Assembly: GCF_902498825.1 (NCBI RefSeq)
Contig: NZ_LR701459.1
Coordinates: forward strand, 62,001-126,000
Length of the DNA stretch: 64,000 nucleotides
Source of the DNA: Rhizobium sp. EC-SD404
GTDB lineage: Bacteria > Pseudomonadota > Alphaproteobacteria > Rhizobiales > Rhizobiaceae
Reading direction: 5' to 3'
The notes below the pieces were generated by a model that made no database searches, was not told the DNA's origin, and saw only the letters and a list, made by a program, of their open reading frames with translations. Below are positions 60,663-64,000 of the stretch, piece after piece. Each line of letters starts with the position of its first letter. The stretch's first letter is position 1. The position numbers were made by a program, and so were the translations under genes.

Positions 60663-61921
60663 GCGCCGCCCGTCCCATGCGGGCCTATGTCGCCGTCACG
60701 GCGTCCTACTGGGCATTCATGCTCTCGGACGGCGCGCTTCGCATGCTGGTGCTGCTGCACTTCAACGGCCTCGGGTTTACGCCGATCCAGCTGGCCTGGC
60801 TGTTCCTGCTCTACGAGGTCGCGGGTATCGTAACCAATCTCTACGCCGGCTGGCTCGCCGCGCGATTTGGCCTCGCATCGACACTTTACGCCGGCCTCAC
60901 GCTGCAGATCCTGGCCCTTGTCGTCCTGGCGCAACTCGATCCAGCCTGGGGCGTCGCTGCCTCGGTGGCCTTCGTCATGGCCGTGCAGGGCGTGTCGGGC
61001 GTGGCCAAGGACCTGTCGAAAATGTCGTCCAAATCGGCGGTCAAGCTGCTTGCACCTCAAGGCGACGGCACGCTGTTTCGCTGGGTGGCGCTGTTGACCG
61101 GCTCCAAGAACGCAGTGAAGGGGCTCGGTTTCTTCCTCGGCGCGGCACTGCTAGCGCTCGCCGGGTTCGAAACCGCGATCTGGGCGATGGCTGGGATCCT
61201 GCTCGTGATCCTCATCGCCGTCGCGCTCTTTCTGCCACCCGGCCTGCCGGCGAAAGACAGAAACGCGAAATTCGCGGCCTGGCGCTCGTCCGACCCGCGC
61301 GTCAATCGGCTGTCACTCGCGCGCATGTTCCTTTTCGCCGCGCGCGACGTCTGGTTCGTGGTCGGCGTGCCGATCTACTTCCAGGCCGTGTTGTCCGATG
61401 GCACCGACGAGGGCAGACGATGGGCCTTCTTCGTGATCGGCGGGTTTCTGGCTGCCTGGATCATTATTTATGGCGCCGTGCAGGCGGCAGCCCCGCGCAT
61501 TCTGAAAGCCGCGACAGTCCCCGAGTCCGCCGTCGTCCGCAAGGCGGTCTGGTGGGTCGGATGCCTCGTGCCGATCCCTTTCATCCTCGCCGCCAGCGCC
61601 TGGGTATCAGGCGAGCCGGCACCTTGGCTGACCGTCTTCCTGATCGGCGGCCTGTTCGCGTTCGGCTACGTGTTCGCGATCAATTCCGCCGTCCATTCCT
61701 ATCTGATCCTCGCCTTCGGTGACGCCACGCGCATCACGCGTGACGTTGGATTCTATTACATGGCGAATGCCGCGGGCCGGCTTCTGGGAACGTTGCTCTC
61801 CGGCCTGAGCTATCAGGCCGGAGGTTTGCCGCTCTGTCTCGCCACGGCCGGCGCCATGGCTCTGCTGAGCTGGCTCGCAGCACGCCGGCTTATCGACGAG
61901 AGGCCGGCTGCCTCGACGTGA
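60659..61921 (+). CDS. arsJ: Organoarsenical efflux MFS permease ArsJ
   Basis: MFS-type permease of about 420 aa with 11-12 helices. GTG 60659 overlaps the GAPDH stop and has GGCAGG upstream; ATG 60677 is the alternative start. Family-specific runs are [65 protein letters not shown] and [20 protein letters not shown]. ArsJ exports 1-arseno-3-phosphoglycerate, which then breaks down to release arsenate. No arsR or arsC is seen beside it here, which is unusual. Confidence 0.9.
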   Translation: MSAARPMRAYVAVTASYWAFMLSDGALRMLVLLHFNGLGFTPIQLAWLFLLYEVAGIVTNLYAGWLAARFGLASTLYAGLTLQILALVVLAQLDPAWGVAASVAFVMAVQGVSGVAKDLSKMSSKSAVKLLAPQGDGTLFRWVALLTGSKNAVKGLGFFLGAALLALAGFETAIWAMAGILLVILIAVALFLPPGLPAKDRNAKFAAWRSSDPRVNRLSLARMFLFAARDVWFVVGVPIYFQAVLSDGTDEGRRWAFFVIGGFLAAWIIIYGAVQAAAPRILKAATVPESAVVRKAVWWVGCLVPIPFILAASAWVSGEPAPWLTVFLIGGLFAFGYVFAINSAVHSYLILAFGDATRITRDVGFYYMANAAGRLLGTLLSGLSYQAGGLPLCLATAGAMALLSWLAARRLIDERPAAST

Positions 61922-61931
61922 CCTTTCCCAC

Positions 61932-63989
61932 TCAGTCGGGTCGGCGGATCTCGAGGCCCGTCCAATGGGCTGCAAAAGCCCACATGTCGGCGATCTCCTC
62001 GATCATCCTGTCGGTCGGCTTGCCGCCGCCGTGCCCGGATCGGGTCTCGACGCGCAGCAGACGCGGACGTGACCCCAGGTCTTTGGCCTGCAGCGCCGCC
62101 ACATATTTGAACGAGTGCCCCGGCACGACGCGGTCGTCGGTGTCCGCCGTGGTCGCGAGAATGGCAGGATACGCCTTTCCCGGCTCGATATTGTGCAGCG
62201 GCGAGTAGGATAGCAGGTTTCGGAAATCGCCCTCGACGGCAGGATCGCCGAACTCCTGGGTCCAAAGCTTGCCGCCCGTGAAGCGATCGAAGCGCAGCAT
62301 GTCCATGACGCCGACGCCCGGCAGCGCCGCAGCGAAGAGATCCGGGCGCTGGTTGACGACCGCGCCGACCAACAGCCCGCCATTGGATTCGCCATGGATT
62401 GCAAGGCCGTCCTGGCTGGCGATGCCTTCGCTTTTCAGGAAGTCGCCGGCTGCGATGAAGTCATCAAACACGTTCTGCTTGAAGCGACCCTTGCCGGCGT
62501 CGTGCCAGGCTTTGCCGTACTCGCTTCCGCCGCGGATGTTGGCGGTCGCGTAGACGCCGCCCTGCTCGATCCAAGCCATCGCCGCCGGCGAATAGTAGGG
62601 CACCATCGGAATGGCGAAGCCGCCATAGGCGTAGAGCATCGTCGGTGCTGGACCCGTCACGTCTTTTCTGCGGACGATGAAGATCGGTATGCTTGTGCCG
62701 TCCTTCGATGCGTAGAAGCGTTGCTCGACCACGATGTTTGCCAGATCGACATCGACATCGGGCTCGGCCCAGACTGTGCTGGTATTCGCCGCAATGTCAT
62801 ACCGGTAGATGCTTGTCGGTGCATCGTTGCTGGTGAAGACGAAGAAGGACTCGTCGTCGCCCGGCCGGCCATGGAAGGCGCCGGCGCTGCCGATCCCGGG
62901 AAGCTCGACGTGGCCATCCGGCTGTCCGTCGAGCGTGAAGCGCTCGACCTCGGTCTTTGCGTCGACCATGTAAGACACGATCAGCCTGTCGCCAATCAAT
63001 GATGCAATGCGCCGCACCTCGTCCTCCCGCTCCGTGATCAGATCGGTGAATTCAAGACGCTCATCGGCGAGATCAACCGTGACGATCTTCCCTCGTTCGG
63101 CACCTTCCTGAGTCACCAGATAAAGCTTGGTGCCGACGTTGCCGGCCAGCATCCAGGTGACATCGAACCGTTCGACCACCTGGCGGACCGGCCAGTCCGG
63201 ATCGGCCAGATCGACCACCGACAGCGCATTGCCGCCGGTCAGAGCGGTGGAATAGATGACGGCATAGCGGCCGTCGGCAGTGGCTTCGATCGTATGGATC
63301 AGCGGAATGTCGCCTGCCGGCGCATGGACCAGTCTGTCTGCGGATTGCGGTGTTCCGAGTTCATGGAAATAGACCGAATGGCCGAGGATCAGCGTCTCGA
63401 AAGGCGCATCCTTTTCGGGCTCGGGATTTCGGGCATAGAAAAACCCGGTCCCGTCCTTCGTCCACGCAATCGTGGTGAAGCGTGCCCAGGCGATCGCATC
63501 GTCCAGAACGGCGCCGCTCTCAACATCGAGCACGCGGATGGTGCGCCAGTCGGCGCCCGATTCCTGGATCGCGAAGGCGACATGCGTTCCATCGTCCGAA
63601 GGAGCCCATTCGGCGAGCGCGGTCGTTGCGTCCTCCGACCACTCGTTCGGGTCGAGCACGACGCGGTCAGCGCCGTCCACGCCTTCGCGAACCATCAGGA
63701 TGGACTGGTTGTCGAGCCCCGAGTTGCGAGTGAAGAAGTAACGATTGCCGCGCTTTTCCGGCGTCGTCAGCCGCTCGTGGTCGAAAAGCGCGGTCAGGCG
63801 CTCCTTCAACACGTCACGGCCCGGCAGTTCGGCCAGGTAGCGGTTGGCGAGCTTGCTTTGCGTGTCGACCCAACCTGCCACGTCCGGGTCCCGACGGATG
63901 TCGTTTTCAAGCCAGCGATAGGGGTCTTCTATCGTCACGCCAAAGTGGTCGTCGACGGCGTCGACAGTCTTGGTTTCAGGGTAGGTCAT
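61932..63989 (-). CDS. Prolyl oligopeptidase family serine peptidase (S9A)
   Basis: Cytoplasmic-type peptidase of 685 aa. The N-terminal part (DPYRWLEND) and the seven-bladed propeller precede the alpha/beta-hydrolase domain. Catalytic Ser is in GESNGGLL, Asp in DTDDRVVPGH and His in RSGHGGGKPTD. The segment YGKAWHDAGK and TANIRGGSEYG are typical of prolyl oligopeptidases. No signal peptide is seen. It probably cleaves short peptides after Pro or basic residues. The window ends 11 bp beyond its start codon; its promoter is outside. Confidence 0.93.
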   Translation of the reverse strand: MTYPETKTVDAVDDHFGVTIEDPYRWLENDIRRDPDVAGWVDTQSKLANRYLAELPGRDVLKERLTALFDHERLTTPEKRGNRYFFTRNSGLDNQSILMVREGVDGADRVVLDPNEWSEDATTALAEWAPSDDGTHVAFAIQESGADWRTIRVLDVESGAVLDDAIAWARFTTIAWTKDGTGFFYARNPEPEKDAPFETLILGHSVYFHELGTPQSADRLVHAPAGDIPLIHTIEATADGRYAVIYSTALTGGNALSVVDLADPDWPVRQVVERFDVTWMLAGNVGTKLYLVTQEGAERGKIVTVDLADERLEFTDLITEREDEVRRIASLIGDRLIVSYMVDAKTEVERFTLDGQPDGHVELPGIGSAGAFHGRPGDDESFFVFTSNDAPTSIYRYDIAANTSTVWAEPDVDVDLANIVVEQRFYASKDGTSIPIFIVRRKDVTGPAPTMLYAYGGFAIPMVPYYSPAAMAWIEQGGVYATANIRGGSEYGKAWHDAGKGRFKQNVFDDFIAAGDFLKSEGIASQDGLAIHGESNGGLLVGAVVNQRPDLFAAALPGVGVMDMLRFDRFTGGKLWTQEFGDPAVEGDFRNLLSYSPLHNIEPGKAYPAILATTADTDDRVVPGHSFKYVAALQAKDLGSRPRLLRVETRSGHGGGKPTDRMIEEIADMWAFAAHWTGLEIRRPD

Positions 63990-64000
63990 CGGCTTTTCCT

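Overview
The window is GC-rich chromosomal DNA from an alphaproteobacterium, most likely in the Hyphomicrobiales (Rhizobiales). The reasons are the aroA-cmk-rpsA block beside a TIGR02300-type acidic protein and tRNA-Ala, a class II EPSP synthase very like the Agrobacterium CP4 enzyme, a D-tartrate dehydratase very like that of Bradyrhizobium, and an exopolysaccharide synthase resembling rhizobial BgsA. The genus cannot be fixed from sequence alone. I see no insertion sequence, prophage or CRISPR array.

Layout. 1-5.4 kb: the tail of an FAD-dependent oxidoreductase, then a five-gene dipeptide/opine-type ABC importer. 5.6-7.2 kb: a complete LuxR/LuxI quorum-sensing pair with a perfect 24-bp palindrome before luxR and a degenerate copy before luxI. 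7.2-10.1 kb: a Cys-rich small protein, a small membrane protein, a PepSY protein and a hemolysin III-type protein. 10.1-34.3 kb: a large catabolic region. It holds two related modules, each with a tripartite tricarboxylate (TTT) transporter, two MmgE/PrpD proteins, an SDR protein lacking the usual catalytic Ser and Tyr, and an AbrB-type membrane protein. Module A (10.1-21.4 kb) adds a GntR regulator and two decarboxylating dehydrogenases (one tartrate/D-malate type). Module B (21.5-34.3 kb) adds D-tartrate dehydratase, a second enolase-superfamily enzyme, a haloacetate-dehalogenase-like hydrolase and a four-domain rhodanese. Matching operator-like sequences (TTGTNNACAA) and a 50-nt promoter block tie the modules together.

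34.6-39.5 kb: a three-gene exopolysaccharide operon (HlyD-type adaptor, periplasmic alpha/alpha-barrel protein, GT2 synthase). 39.5-45.1 kb: a LysR-controlled operon of MmgE/PrpD, acyl-CoA dehydrogenase, class III CoA-transferase and MaoC-type hydratase, consistent with mesaconyl-CoA/methylsuccinyl-CoA chemistry. 45.2-51.7 kb: housekeeping genes (RNase D-like, deaminase, rpsA, cmk, aroA, TIGR02300-type, tRNA-Ala). 51.8-57.9 kb: an SDR, a GntR regulator, a taurine/nitrate-type ABC importer with two permeases and a fumarylacetoacetate-hydrolase-family enzyme. 57.9-64 kb: a TauE-like exporter, a PAP2 phosphatase, the ArsJ/GAPDH organoarsenical pair, and an S9A oligopeptidase.

The most promising undescribed biology is the paired TTT/MmgE-PrpD/degenerate-SDR/AbrB system at 10-34 kb, with its shared regulatory sites. 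Its likely substrates are tartrate-like hydroxy di- or tricarboxylates, but that is inference.
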